From positions 13,083,230-13,147,229 of the forward strand of contig NC_092803.1 of assembly GCF_040954645.1 (NCBI RefSeq): a stretch of DNA of 64,000 bases, in the 5' to 3' direction. Position numbers and translations under genes: made by a program. The DNA is from Diabrotica undecimpunctata (taxonomy: Eukaryota > Arthropoda > Insecta > Coleoptera > Chrysomelidae). Position 1 is the stretch's first letter. Each line of letters opens with the position of its first letter. The notes beneath the pieces are model-generated. The model was not told the origin of the DNA. It was given only the letters and a program-made list of their open reading frames with translations, and ran no database searches. Positions 12,421 to 63,530 of the stretch are shown in pieces.

Positions 12421-13059
12421 TATTTAAATTTAATGATAGGACTTAATTAAATACCCCATACATATTATATATAGACATAAAAATTTTTTATGTCTTGTGA
12501 TAATCGGGCATATCTTTTTACTTAAAAATTTCTCGAACAACCCTCGTACCTGCGACATTAAAAAGAACTTTTCCACCATAAGAACCTAACGACCGAAACA
12601 AACTATTTTTGGGGACGGCGGAGGATGTAAGGAAGCTATTATTTTTAATTCTGTTCTGATCGTTTTATTGCAAAAGATGTTGAGGATTCGAGACCTTAAG
12701 TGAAACGAGAAAGGAACACTAATAAACTGTCTGCTATGGAAAGTAATACGCTTACTTTTGGTCTATTTTAAGAGGTTTTTTGTTTCCGAGCGATGGATAA
12801 AACGGGCAATTTGTTACTCTTGAAGTTTTGTAAAAGTTTTTGTACTATTTGGTATAACAGCTGTAATGAAAATTCAGTATGATTTAAAAAAGTGTTTTTA
12901 AGTAATATGAATTTTTCAGCGTTTTTTACATATCGTGTTGATAATAGTAATGCATGGAGCACGCCTATTATGTATACTGTTTGTCGAAACAGCTAAGAGT
13001 ACAATTATATTATGTACTTTGGATTGGCTCATAGTTAATAATCATGTTAAATTGTTAAT
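12421..13059. other. no feature recognised
   Basis: AT-rich DNA without coding or repeat signature. Confidence 0.35.
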
Positions 13060-13330
13060 ATTTGTTTCTTTTTGCTGTCTTCGTGTTCATATAGATTTGA
13101 ACATTGATTTCAAAAAAGCTTTTAATGAATTAAACAGTTTCCGTGATCTAATTTCTACTTTTGGCTTAACCATAAAGATTAATGAATTTATTACAATCAC
13201 AACTAGATCAGCAACTTTTTTAGACAACATTTTAACAAACATAAGCAGTGAGCAAATTGGATTCAGATGGCGCAAAATGGGACTAAGTGGAAAAGAATGC
13301 GAGAGGCCTATGTTCAACAGTGGACGTTAG
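13060..13330 (+). mobile_element. Jockey/CR1-like LINE endonuclease end, fused to another LINE tail
   Basis: The frame at 12935-13330 contains LNIDFKKAFNELNSFRDLIS, TFGLTIKINEFITITTRSAT and FLDNILTNISSEQ, the C-terminal part of a Jockey/CR1 AP-endonuclease (GDFNxDF...TRxSAT...DNILTN). From about 13265 the sequence becomes a 3' end of a different LINE (GAGAGGCCTATGTTCAACAG ... GATGATGATG), so the ORF is a junction of two elements. Confidence 0.75.
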
Positions 13331-13365
13331 AGGCTAGTTGATGATGATGTTAATGAAGCAGTGAG
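13264..13365 (+). mobile_element. LINE 3' tail with GAGGCCTATGTTCAACAGTGG and (GAT)n
   Basis: GGCGCAAAATGGGACTAAGT through a TTGATGATGATG tail resembles the sequence at 42230-42312 (GGGAGGCCTATGTCCAGTAG ... GATGATGATG). In a shifted frame both copies encode a REAYVQ-type C-terminus. This short tail inserted into the Jockey/CR1 copy. Confidence 0.65.
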
Positions 13366-13519
13366 ATAGTTGGTTGTGGAATTGAGGACACACATATTTC
13401 TGATCATCTTGCTTAGTCTCTCTACATAAAAATAAAATCTGAAAAAGTCATAGTGCTAATACATACACAAGACATATAACAAGTAATGGCATCCTGATGT
13501 TAAAACAGTAATTAAATAA

Positions 13520-13930
13520 CGTTGACTGCGCTTCAGTTGTTTCTCTCAAAACATTTATCAAACAAAAAATCTATTAACGAAATGTATATAAAGTTAACTG
13601 AAATTAATTTTCCAATACAAAAATCACAAACTCATAGTAAAGCTCTAATTTCTTGGTTTGATAATGAACTAATTGTATTGCGAGAAAATCTTTCCACGGT
13701 CAAGATAATTGCTGATGTGACAAAGGAATATAGTGAGTATAAAAAGTTTAAGAAGCAGTATAAATCAACAATATCATTAAAGTAAAAAACTGGCGTATGA
13801 GAATTTCTTTTCCAATTCAAAAAATTTATCTCGTGACAGTTGGAAAGTTATAAATGCCCACAGAAATAAATTTCAAAATAAAAAAGTCTACCCAAGCGCG
13901 ATTACATTAAGTGTTCACTGTTAGTGACAC
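13520..13930 (+). mobile_element. Jockey/CR1-like LINE linker between endonuclease and RT
   Basis: The frame at 13522-13785 encodes LISWFDNELIVLRENLSTVK and KEYSEYKKFKKQYKSTISLK; the homology then continues in another frame as ENFFSNSKNLSRDSWKVINA. This is the usual connector between endonuclease and RT in Jockey-like ORF2 and belongs with the 13060-13260 piece. Confidence 0.7.
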
Positions 13931-13969
13931 TGAAATCAGGAATGTTTTACATAAATTGAAAAATTCACA

Positions 13970-14130
13970 CTGAACTTTTAATCCTTTCTAAGAAAGTTGG
14001 GGGCTTATAAATTGACCTTATTGGAAATTGTAAATAATTTGTACCTGCAGAGATTACGTACTTATATCATTTGTTGATTAAAATGACTACAAAATTTAAA
14101 ATAAGAATTAAAATACATTGGAATGTTTAA
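13970..14130 (-). mobile_element. remnant of the hAT element's 5' end
   Basis: The stretch from TTTCTAAGAAAGTTGGGGGC to TTGATTAAAATGACTACAAA matches 24495-24640, the transposase-upstream end region of the hAT element at 21886-24782, in the same orientation with scattered substitutions. No TIR is visible, so it is a truncated or eroded copy. Confidence 0.7.
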
Positions 14131-14354
14131 ATATTTTAGGTAAAACCCTACATTTTCAGAACAATGCTGAATATTTTATTTTAGAAAATCTCCGTCACTG
14201 TTTTGTGATGTTATATTGGGTTTTATCTCACGTTCCATAAAGTTTGTGCTATCAATCATTTTCAAATGTTCTACAGTTTTGTGTGATATGTGTGTGTGTC
14301 AAACTCGTAAAAAGCCAAAACTAAATCACCTACGGAAAAACTGATGATGGATTT

Positions 14355-15860
14355 GGATTCTTCTTGTTCCTGATGTTATCCGTTACGAATGTTGGCGATC
14401 ATCATAGCAATCTTTATCTTATCTGCAGCAGCGCAGAAAAGCTACACAGATGTTGTATTGAACCAGATTCTGAGGTTCTTTAACCAAGATGTTCTTCTTC
14501 TTCCTGGACCTCGTTTTCCAAATATTTTTCCTTGCAGAATGGCTTAAAGGAAAGCATATCTGGATTCATTTCGCATAATATGTCCGAAGAACTGTAACTT
14601 TCGAGACTTGATGGTGGTCAGTACCTCTCGGTTCTTATTCATTCTTATCCACATCTCAAATGCTTCCAGTTTTCTGCATATATCTTCGTTCAAGGTCCAC
14701 GATTTAACACCATAAAAAAGGACAGGGAAGACGTAGCAGCGCAGCATTCTTACTTTTGTATCAAGACATAGGTTGTAACTCTTGAAGAAGGCCCCCATCC
14801 CATTGAAAGTGGATCTAGCTTTTCCGATGTATTTTCCTCTAATCTCCTGGTTGTTGGTCTATTCTTCATTTATTGTCGTGCCGAGGTAGTTGTAGTGCGT
14901 CACTCTTTCTACAGGGGATTGGTTGACGTAGAGTTGACCTTCTATTATCCTTTTCTTGCTAACTATCTTTGTCTTCTTAACGTTTATATTGAGACCATAT
15001 TGTTGACTGTAATACGTGATTTTGTTCATAGGAACTTGTAGGTGTCATCTGCATAACTGAGTTGTTTAACGGTAATAATTTAGTAGAATACCTTTTTCAG
15101 TTTCGTGCAAAGCTTCGATAAATCTTCTTTCAGAGTACAAATTAAAGATTAGAGGAGACAAAATACAGCCTTGCCTCACTCCACGCATGATTTTCACATA
15201 GTCAGAGTGTTCACCTTCAACTCTGAGATTTGCTATCTCAGATTGTGTGATTCCAGTAAAGATTTCTAATTATTTTCAGATCTTGGTTGTTAATCCCTGT
15301 TTCTTTTAGTATTTGCATCATCTTGGCGTGCTGTACTCGATCAAACGCTTTCTCCTAATCAACCAGACATGCGTATACGTCGTAGTTGACGTCTCTGCAT
15401 CTCTGGAATAAGACTTGTACTAACAACAAAGCCTCTCTAGTACCAACAGCATTTGTAAACCCGAACTGGTTGGGGGAAATTTGACTTTCACACAGCTTGT
15501 AGATTCTCTTGAATGAATTATCTTTAGGAACAATTTTAGGAGATGACTCATGAGGCTTATAATACGGTAGTCTTCGCATTTTTTGGCTCCTGTTTTTTTT
15601 TGGAAGTGTAATAAACTCAGATTTCAGCCAGTCTGTTAATCTTTCTCAGAGTTGTATATGTTGTTAAATATCTTTGCGATTATTGCTATTGATTAGTTGT
15701 CCATTAGTTTGAGTAGTTCTGTTTGTATATTATCAGGGCCTGCCGCTTTGCCATCTTCTAACTGTGTTATTGCGGAATAAAATTCCTGCTGTAATATTCT
15801 TATTCCATCATTTACCTCTTCTAGCTATAGCTCATATTCTATTCTTTCCACTTCTTATGT
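14355..15860 (-). mobile_element. decayed RTE-like LINE, RT domain to 3' tail
   Basis: Minus strand, in order: linker with LEDGKAAGPDNIQTELLKLM near 15770-15700, QFGFTNAVGTREALLLVQVL near 15470-15420, YDVYACLVD at 15380, then FYGVKSWTLNEDICRKLEAF (about 14720-14660) and TTIKSRKLQFFGHIMRNESR, ending with the (AAG)n-type 3' end near 14358. Many frameshifts. Confidence 0.85.
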
Positions 15861-16162
15861 TACTCTGTTCTTATGTTACTCTGTTGGATTTGGATTAAGT
15901 ATTTGAAATTATATAGGAAAAAGTTGTGAAATCGGAGTTTTCTACTTATAGCTTAGACTAAACACTTACTTTTTTCTAATTCTTGGCTTGGGAAATTACT
16001 TTTTTCAATGCATAACCTCTAAATGTTGCAATCCCTTTATTTGTAGTTTATACCAAAAGTAATTGTATTTTTGACATCTCCACCACTCAGACTTTTAAAT
16101 TGCAAAAAACTAAAGTACCTATTGTTTAAAAATTACACTGACAGTTTATATATTTCTTTTAG
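15861..16162. other. sequence upstream of exon a
   Basis: AT-rich intron-like DNA ending in the polypyrimidine tract and AG of exon a. No earlier exon is seen here. Confidence 0.5.
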
Positions 16163-55584
<39,422 letters not shown>

Positions 55585-56270
55585 TGAGGCGACTCGACAG
55601 TTCCTTGGACGATTCCTTAGGTCGTCTTAGTTGTGGAAGAGTGAAACAAGTTGACATTTTTTTTAATTGTGATTTTATATTTTTTTGTTGTGCCAGAAAT
55701 GCGTTTCAATATTGTATATAGAGCGATATATTTATTATGAGCGAGTGTAAATAGAATTTGTTATATGTAATTTCTTCTTTTATTAACGTAACCACTTTTT
55801 TGTGTTGGAACCTCAACAATATCTAGCATTGCATTATTTCAAATCAATTTTACCCTTACTATACATAATGGAACCATAATAGTATAAGAAATGAATGGAG
55901 TTTTAAAAGCCTCCATGGAATAGTAGAGGTAAGAGAAGAAGAGTAAAAGAAGAGATAATAGTAATGCACGTAATTATTTTAATTGACAATAATTGAGGAC
56001 ATATATTTAATTCTTTGTTAAGTATTGCCTCTATACATCTTTATCTACTTTAGTTGCTAGTTTTGGTAATATTTCATTGATATACCTTTCTTCCAGTCAA
56101 CATTCTACTAATCTGTGATGTAATCCACAGCGAAATGACTTTTTCTTATTAGTGTTGTTTTTTTGGGGGCCTTAATATTTTTACAATTAGGCTTTCAACC
56201 AATTTCTACAAGGAGACCAAAAGGATGGTCCTGGTCTAACTTAACATAAATAAAGCTCAATCTTACTTGT
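55585..56270 (+). other. probable 3' UTR of the MAX-1-family gene
   Basis: AT-rich non-coding DNA follows the stop. The only canonical AATAAA seen soon after is at 56249-56254, so the 3' UTR may be about 690 nt; earlier AT-rich variants could also serve. The extent is inference. Confidence 0.4.
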
Positions 56271-56930
56271 TACTTACTTCTTGTTACTTACTTTATTATC
56301 ATCATGAATTCAATGTCTCTTTTAGAGAAAATTACGTCTGATTGATGCCTTCATTCGATCTTTTATTGCTGCTTCAGGAAACGTTTTTGATAATTTGCTG
56401 GAGAGGAAACAAACCAGGGGCTTTTTTAGGTTTTATATTATGTTTCACCTTCATTTATATTCAGAGATAAAGGAAGTGAAGATCTCCATAATATCTTCCT
56501 TTAAGCTTTTTGTAATATCAATTTTTATTTTAATCTTGGTAGGTGTGACTATTTCTTATAAACATTTTTTAAAGAACTTTTAAAATAACCATGCTAGCTA
56601 GCATTAAAAATAGGACCAAATGTGTAATCGGGAAAGCAATAGAAATTGAAAAACATTAAAAAAATTAAATACAAGGCACAATGTCTAAAGACTCCTAACA
56701 GCATGGAAATCAACTCGACAGAAAAACGTAGAAATTAAATTGGAGAAAAAGACCTAAAATTGGAACTATTTGTCTTAGTAAATTTATGCTCCATGATAAA
56801 AGAAATGTCAGAATTGACAAAATCGTTTTAATCTTTGGTAGCAAATTTAGTTGTGGCAAACAAAGTATATAATATTAGTTAAATTTTATTGGTATTTTTT
56901 ATCACGCGACCTTTGAGTAAATTAATTATA
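56271..56930. other. no feature recognised
   Basis: AT-rich downstream DNA; the open frame at 56395-56583 is Phe/Ile-rich and looks like chance. Confidence 0.4.
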
Positions 56931-57060
56931 ATTTTTTATAGGACACTGATGATGGAATAATGGATTCCGAAAACGTTTTGTCTAAAACAGCCCGTTTGGG
57001 TTTTTTAAAAATATATACCTTTTACAAAGGATTTTAATAAATTTTTTTAATATATGGTAC
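56930..57060 (+). mobile_element. solo end of the Penelope-like family
   Basis: The hammerhead and the following GGGTTTTTTAAAAATATATA and ACAAAGGATTTTAATAAA match the end of the element in intron d-e (29105-29200). No RT or endonuclease is attached, so it is a solo terminal repeat or extreme 5' truncation. Confidence 0.78.
56942..56982 (+). ncRNA. hammerhead ribozyme, downstream solo copy
   Basis: Core CTGATGA at 56946-56952 and GAAA at 56969-56972; stem II GGAAT/ATTCC with loop AATGG; stem III AA/TT around CG; stem I GACA/TGTC. Same fold as 29109-29148; only the stem II loop differs, which is neutral variation in a loop. Confidence 0.8.
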
Positions 57061-57795
57061 CTATACAGCCAAATACAGGAACGTAGATTCCTTGTGGAAA
57101 TTATAATTTATTTACTAAATAAAAGTTAAATTTTCTAAAAATAAAGAAAAATATTGCGTTTTTAGGTTTTATATTATAGTAATTACTGTCTTGTAGGAAA
57201 TTTGTATTGGTAATTTAATGCAGTAACATATTTATTTACTATAGCTAATAAACCCTCTGGGAGCTAAGATTTTATTATAAATTGTTGATCACCGTTGGAA
57301 ATCAATTACTTACTACATACCGTCGAATTTGAGCCAGGTTAAGCTCAGACGAAGTTATTACAATAACCAGGATTAAAAAAGAGAACCCGCGCACAGTACC
57401 AGAAAGCTGCTTCGTAATAGGATGAATTTGTCAATGAGAACACATGTGATTAAACGGACTACAAGATGGTTTAATAAAAAATATCTTCTAGTTGTTAGTA
57501 TACATGGAACATGAAAAAGAGTAAAAATAGGAAAAAGCACTAAAAGAACTAAATGACAACACAATACATATAAAACAAAAAAAAAGTGAAAAACCAAATG
57601 ATACATGGGTATTTAAAATGGAGTCTCAAAAACCACGAACAAGTGGAGGAAAGATACTTATACTGAATACTGGAGCAATGACCTAAACACAGAATTTTGG
57701 TAAGTGTATTAAGATAAAAAAAGGCAATTTGGGCAAAATAACATAAGAAGAAGACAAGGAAGAAAAGTACGTCATCGAATATCTTATGTGGGTAC
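57061..57795. other. no feature recognised
   Basis: AT-rich DNA; nothing supported. Confidence 0.4.
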
Positions 57796-58620
57796 CATAT
57801 TCAGCGGATGGCTTGCATAAATATAACGGGTGCCAGCGTAAATCAGACAGAACTGACTGGTATCTCCATAGCCGCAAAAGAGATAACCAAAAAAGGTATA
57901 GCAGGTAAAACTATAATGATCTGCACAGATAGCAGACAAGCGCTACTAACCTTGAATAGACCACGTGTCACATCAGGTTTAGTAATGGAGTGTCACGAGT
58001 CACTAACTCAAGCTTCGTATAGTAATACTATCATCCTGAGGTGGGTTAAAGGACACAATAGGAATAAAGGCAACCGCATTGCTGACCAATTATCTAGGAA
58101 GGCGGCAGGCCTAAGACTCTTAGGACCTGGGGATCTTTTTGGTTGGCCAACTACAACAATCGTAGAAATTGTCAAATGTCACTCTTATACGCAAACCGTA
58201 AAAAGATGGGAAGAAGGGAAAGGATGTAAACTTGCCAGGGTAACACTAAGTAACCTTGAAGAGTCAACATCAAAGAAGTACCACCACCACACACTGGGGT
58301 TAGCAGACACACCTCTATGTAGGAAGTGTGAACGAGAAGACGAAACTGTAGAGCATGTCCTATGTGAATGCCCAGAGTTATCGTTAATACGAGAGTACGC
58401 GTTCGGCGAGTCCTCGCCCACACCTGCTCACATAAGAGAGATGTCTCCTGGTGACTTGTCCACCTTCCTAGAAATGGCAGGATGGACAATGAGCTAAGGG
58501 TGACAGCTCCCTGGGAGGATTCACAATGGGTCAATTGTGGCCTAAGTGCTGTGAAACTTAACTCGCCCTCCCTACTCTACAGATACAGATCTTATGTGGG
58601 TTGACAAGGAAAAATTACAG
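57796..58620 (+). mobile_element. 5'-truncated LINE: RNase H domain, Cys/His motif and 3' UTR
   Basis: The RNase H and Cys/His frame (57808-58497) is followed by about 120 bp of GC-richer 3' UTR (GGGTGACAGCTCCCTGGGAG). Non-LTR elements with RNase H after the RT belong to the I/R1-related groups. The copy starts within RNase H, so nearly all of ORF2 is missing. Confidence 0.82.
57808..58497 (+). CDS. LINE RNase H and C-terminal Cys/His domain, open frame
   Basis: ELTGISIAAKEITKKGIAGK, then IMICTDSRQALLTLNRPRVT and IILRWVKGHNRNKGNRIADQ, which carry the RNase H Glu, the TDS Asp and the WVKGH...N..AD His/Asp. The C-terminal part has CRKCEREDETVEHVLCECPE, the Cys/His motif found at the end of LINE ORF2 proteins. 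The first RNase H Asp (DGS) lies in the missing 5' part. 229 codons with no stop suggest a young copy. It is not a host gene. Confidence 0.85.
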   Translation: MACINITGASVNQTELTGISIAAKEITKKGIAGKTIMICTDSRQALLTLNRPRVTSGLVMECHESLTQASYSNTIILRWVKGHNRNKGNRIADQLSRKAAGLRLLGPGDLFGWPTTTIVEIVKCHSYTQTVKRWEEGKGCKLARVTLSNLEESTSKKYHHHTLGLADTPLCRKCEREDETVEHVLCECPELSLIREYAFGESSPTPAHIREMSPGDLSTFLEMAGWTMS

Positions 58621-58945
58621 ATCATTTTGAACTTTCAGCTAGCTATGTACTACAGCTACTACCCCACAGAAGGCGTCTCGCCAATAGCCCCTTTTGAAAA
58701 TATGTATTTATTCTGATTTTTGATATTCTTTATAGTAAATTTAATTATTTTATATATGCTCAGTTTGCTGATACGCGCAAACCTTACGCTGATACGCGTC
58801 CTTATAATGTATATGTTATATGCTACAAATACAAAGAGAGAAAGCTTTTAAAACGTACATTTTTATTATATTATTTTATGGATTCTACAATTTAATAACT
58901 TACATAAAACAATAATGAATTAATATTTGTTTCTTTTGATATTAA
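58621..58945. other. no feature recognised
   Basis: AT-rich DNA after the LINE tail. Confidence 0.35.
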
Positions 58946-58949
58946 TTGC

Positions 58950-59390
58950 AATTAATTATTAGACATTTTTTTGGTAATTGCCCTTTTGATAGGTTAGCGG
59001 ATAGATTTGGTAATAAAGTCAGAACCCTCAAACCACCAGTTGCGTTACGCGGCCAATTTAAGTTTGATGTATGGTCGGGTAGAAGTTATGGCGTCGGCTC
59101 CAAAGATATCTCTTCCATTCGCTTAGTGAGGTCTCAGCTTTTTCGTGTACAGCTTGACTTCAGCCGGGTGGGTTTTTTGACATGATCATGCATGGGGCAA
59201 TGGTGGTCTTTGATTTGTTTGGATTGCTCGGCTTCTACAGTTTTTTTAATCTTGGTTGGAGTCATTCCTGCGATGTAGTAAATTTTTGGGACTGGGTAGG
59301 TGTAGGGCATCCTGTAATGATTGTCCCGTCTCATTTAGAGCAGTGTCGGAAAAAGGGATCTGTCGAGGGTCACGTCTAGGTAATTTGGTA
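58950..59390. other. GC-richer block of unknown nature
   Basis: A stretch less AT-rich than its surroundings with overlapping short open frames on both strands (58946-59185 and 59182-59379 plus; 59334-59134 minus, containing YPVPKIYYIAGMTPTKIKKT). No family is recognised; it may be a fragment of a repeat. Confidence 0.3.
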
Positions 59391-60790
59391 TTAGCTAGTG
59401 CTCCAATTCTTGACCAAATTTAAGCTTTATGTCAGCTTCTTAATGTTTTTAAATGAAAATAAAAACATACCTGCATTTTTGACGGGTTTGGCTTCAGGTT
59501 GTTTCATTGTCAGTTTATTTAGTTATCTTAAAAATTTGTCATGTGTCCAAAATTCAACATGGCTATATCTAACCCTGTCCAATTAGGAAACTGGTTATAC
59601 TATTACGTGATATTAAATAATTAAACTGAATATTACTGTTATTATATGTAGTTAAGGAAAAAAGAATATTTATCGAAAGGTGACAAAAAACGTGCACAAA
59701 AAAAGTGCACAAAAAAAGAAATTAACGAAATTTTCTTGCTTTTATGAAAATATTTTGAATATGCAATGCTAGGTATTTATACAGATATTATAAACTTTTA
59801 AATCGTATAAAAAAATTAATCAAAACGACAAATAACTCAAAATATAACGCAATTGTTCGTTTAAGTAAAGGAATTTGAGTCTGTAGTAAGATCCAGAGAC
59901 TGCTTTCTGCTTTGATGATTTTAGATGGCATTTTATTTACAAAAATTAGACATTAAATTATAATTTCGGACTACGAAAATTTCAGTTTTGTGTAACAACT
60001 TCCTAAATTCTTTATATTTTATCTGTTCTTGACAAATCAACACTAAAAATTAAATAATGTCATCCGCCATTTTTTTTGAAAAATGTAGACGTGAATATTT
60101 TTCTTTATGCTTTTCCTCTTTTTTCGTTTCTTTCTAGTTCGCTATCTTTCTTCTATCATCGCTTTTGTCTCATATAGGTACTATTTTAATAAATAGTCTA
60201 ATTTTCCTAATTTCTGATTCCCATTTCGAAATTTTTTATTCTAGATTAGAATAAAACTGTACAATGTTCTAATAAGACCTAATTGTGACTTACGTTTTTG
60301 AAATATAGACTATGTTGGTGAAAGACGAAGATGATCTTGTGCTGAGAAAAATTTTTGGACATATTTGAGTGTGATATCTACAAAATCCGTATGAAAGGAC
60401 GAACTTTAAGCGAAATTTGAACTAAGGAACTAGATGTCTAGAAAATATTCCTTGAATTTAGCGGGTTCTTCAACTAAAAGAAAGTTAGATAGGATATTCA
60501 AAGGAATAGAAAGAAGAATTATATGCCAAATTTTATAAATTAAATATTAGATTCATATCTGGCTCTAATACATTCTGATTTTATGTTTTTTTTGGATATG
60601 CTTCGGGAACCACTTCCTGCAGTGTATTTAGTGATTTATTCCTATTTTTTATTCCAAGTTTGTCTATTTTGGTTTATGTGTACTTCATTTTTCTTTCGAA
60701 TTTACTGCACTTTGGTCCTTCGATTTTTTCTGTTTTACCCCTTCAAGTTTTTGCTTACTTTGTTTTTCCATACTTATACATACATATATA
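59391..60790. other. no feature recognised
   Basis: AT-rich DNA; the open frame at 60583-60831 is Phe-rich and low complexity, without a motif. Confidence 0.4.
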
Positions 60791-60798
60791 TATCGGTT

Positions 60799-62130
60799 TC
60801 AAAACGTCTTGCGTCGTTGTCCGATGCCTAATTTCCACGAATTTCTATCATTCCATTGTTCTTCGGTCAAGTCTCGGGAGCTCATTGCCTTTGTTATTCC
60901 CTCCTTCCATGTTCTTTTTGGTCTTCCTCGTTTCTTACGATTTGGTGGTATCCATTTCATGGCGATTTTTGGTAGTCTTGTTTCTGGCATTCTTTGAACA
61001 TGGCCATACCATATAAGTTGTTTCCTTTCTATGTCTGTTGCCAGTGATCCATCTACCCCCATCCGATTTCTTATTTCATCGTTTCTAATTCTGTCTGCTC
61101 TAGATATTCGAAGTGATCGTCTAAATACATCCATTTCTGTTGCTTCGAGTTTTCTTTTATTGCTTTCTGTTAGTCTCCATGTCTCTGTACCATAGGTTAA
61201 GCTGGTTTTTATGAGAGATTCATATATATTGTATTTTCGTCTTTTACCAATTTCTGAGCTCCAACGAACTCCGTTAAGGCATCCAATTGTTCTACGGGCC
61301 TGGGTTATTCGTTTTCTAATTTCCCTATTGTCTGTGCCTGTGGTGTCGAAATCAATTCCTAGGTAGGTATATTCAGTGCAGAATGCAATTTCGGTTGTGT
61401 CCATCTGAATGTTGGATAGTTCTGCGCCTATTGGGAGATATTTTGTTTTTTGTGTATTGAGTTCTAAACCCCACTTCTTGTATTCTTCCTGTAGTTTTCT
61501 GGCCATATATGTCAGGTCTTCTTTATCGTTGGCTATAAGGACTTGATCGTCTGCAAACTGTAGGGTATATAGGCAAGTTTCTCCCAGGTCAATGCCCATT
61601 CCTCTGCACTTTCTTTTCCACTGATACAGTGCTTTCGCCACGTAGATTTTAAACAATGTGGGGGATATGCAACACCCCTGCCGGAGTCCCTTGTTTACAG
61701 GAAATTTTTTTGAAAGTCTATTTCCAATTTTTATTCCCGACGTTGATCCTTCATAAAGCTGTTTAAGGGCGTTAATTACTGTGTGGTTAATGTTTGTTTC
61801 CTATAGCTTTTTAGCGGGTACAGTATCATAGGCCTTCTGAAGGTCTATAAACATAAGGTGGGTTTCTTGATTGGTACTTGATCTTTTTTCTATTATTTGT
61901 TTTAAAACGAACACATTATCGGTGCAGCTCCTTCCCGCTCTAAAGCCAGATTGTTCCTCTTCTTCTTGTTCCTTATATTCTTGTTCGATAATGTCTCGAA
62001 GTATCCTTCCATATAGGCAACTTAAGGTACTGGTTACTGATATACCTCGATAGTTTGAGCAGTCCAGTTTACTTCCCTTCTTATGTATAGATGATATGAA
62101 TGATACTTTCCACTCATGCGGGACTGGTGC
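60799..62130 (-). mobile_element. RTE-like LINE, nearly intact RT, second subfamily
   Basis: Minus strand. 62130-61660 reads VSFISSIHKKGSKLDCSNYR, SGFRAGRSCTDNVFVLKQII, HLMFIDLQKAYDTVPAKKL-stop, then LRQGCCISPTLFKIYVAKAL; the frame 61656-60799 (285 codons) continues with LQFADDQVLIANDKEDLTYM (catalytic FADD), GLELNTQKTKYLPIGAELSN, LTYGTETWRLTESNKRKLEA, RKQLIWYGHVQRMPETRLPK and KKRGRPKRTWKEGITKAMSS. Only one stop (near 61805) is seen, so it is among the better preserved RTs here. Confidence 0.92.
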
Positions 62131-62955
62131 ACCGCATACTTTTCCATACTTTTGTATCTAATATATAATTCTCTATTTTTATTAGGTCACAAATCATAAT
62201 CAAATTGTTTTCTTCTAAACTAATTTTGATAAAGTATATTTTTATTGCCAATATTGAATTATCTCTTTGTTTTTAATCACTGTACCACAATAATTATGCT
62301 TGTCGCTGCATAAGGAACTCACAACCTTCCATAATTTGTATTTCGCAGTTTTTTTCTTAAATAAGTTTATCCAAACACATGACTATTGGGCTTAGAAACT
62401 AGAACGTATATATAAGGATAAATTGAAAAGGTTGATTTACACACGAAAAGTCACTAAAGATCTCATGAATTAGAAACTATTTCTCTTGAAGAATTGACTT
62501 CGCAGTTATTGACTTCTTTTGTCTTAAAGTCCCAGACGAAGTTTTTAATAAAATTCTCTTTACTTCCTTTCCAGTTTTGGCATAGAGTGTCTATTGCGGT
62601 GTCTATAGGTTTGGTTGTGTCTAATGTGCCAATTCATAAGTTAATTTTATTTTTGACTGAGCTGTTTAATTAATGAAGCCAATTACATATTTTAAGAGAC
62701 ATTTATCTTAATATTCCTACACCATTTCAGTACTTCTTTTTGCTAATACCAGAGTAATATATTTTTGCTGAATCAATTTGTTATTTCGCCTGAATTGTGC
62801 CATTTAGTTTCACTGGAACTCTCAACTTGCAGTTGTTAAGTATCCCCATTTATTTGATGGTGTTATGCACTTTTTCTGTCTCAAATATTGATTTACATTC
62901 CATGTAGAGATAAAATAGAGACGTTTCCTTAAATATTATAAAAACTATTGAAAAC
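62131..62955. other. no feature recognised
   Basis: AT-rich DNA without recognised content. Confidence 0.35.
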
Positions 62956-62959
62956 ATCA

Positions 62960-63530
62960 ACCAAAACAATAAAATGGAAGTCAGAATAGATGGACAACTT
63001 ACAGACCTATAGAAATAGGCAGCGGAATAAGACAGTCTCATCTCAGAAAACTAAAACAATAGTAATCAGCAAAGTACCAACCAGATGTAAAGTAGAAATT
63101 GATGTCATCAGTATTGAACAAGTAATGGAAATAAAATACCTTGGAATTGCCCTGTCCAGCGAAGGAGAGTCGGGCAGGATGCCTGAAGTCAAGAATTTAT
63201 AAAGCCAGTATAAGACCAATAATGACATATGCCTCAGAAACAAGACTCGACACAGCCACAACGCAAAGGCTACTGGAAACGGCAGAGATGATAGTACTGA
63301 GAAGAATTACAGGAAATACGCTGAGAGATCGAAAGAGAAGTGAAGACATTAAATAGAAAAAAGAATAAAATAACCACATAAGCAGAATGGGGGAAACCCG
63401 TGTCATCAAAATAGCAACAGATAAGTCACCAATCGGCAGAAGAAGTATCGGATGACCGCGCAGAATGAACAAAGAACAAGCAGAATTGCTTATAAAAAGA
63501 AAGAGAAGAAGAGAACATTCAATGTGATCA
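62960..63530 (+). mobile_element. LINE RT C-terminal fragment
   Basis: VSSQKTKTIVISKVPTRCKV then VMEIKYLGIALSSEGESG (62990-63202) and ASIRPIMTYASETRLDTATT with TAEMIVLRRITGNTLRDRKR (63141-63356) are the thumb region of RTE-like RTs. The frames overlap with a shift; later stops destroy the end. Confidence 0.82.

Noticed and set aside
14340..14366. CTGATGATGG word as a possible further hammerhead
   Set aside because: No GAAA or matching stem II follows; it abuts an RTE-like 3' tail. The CTGATGA words near 32360 and 32630 fail in the same way.
58172..58534. Minus-strand open frame of 120 codons
   Set aside because: Antisense of the LINE RNase H/Cys-His frame.
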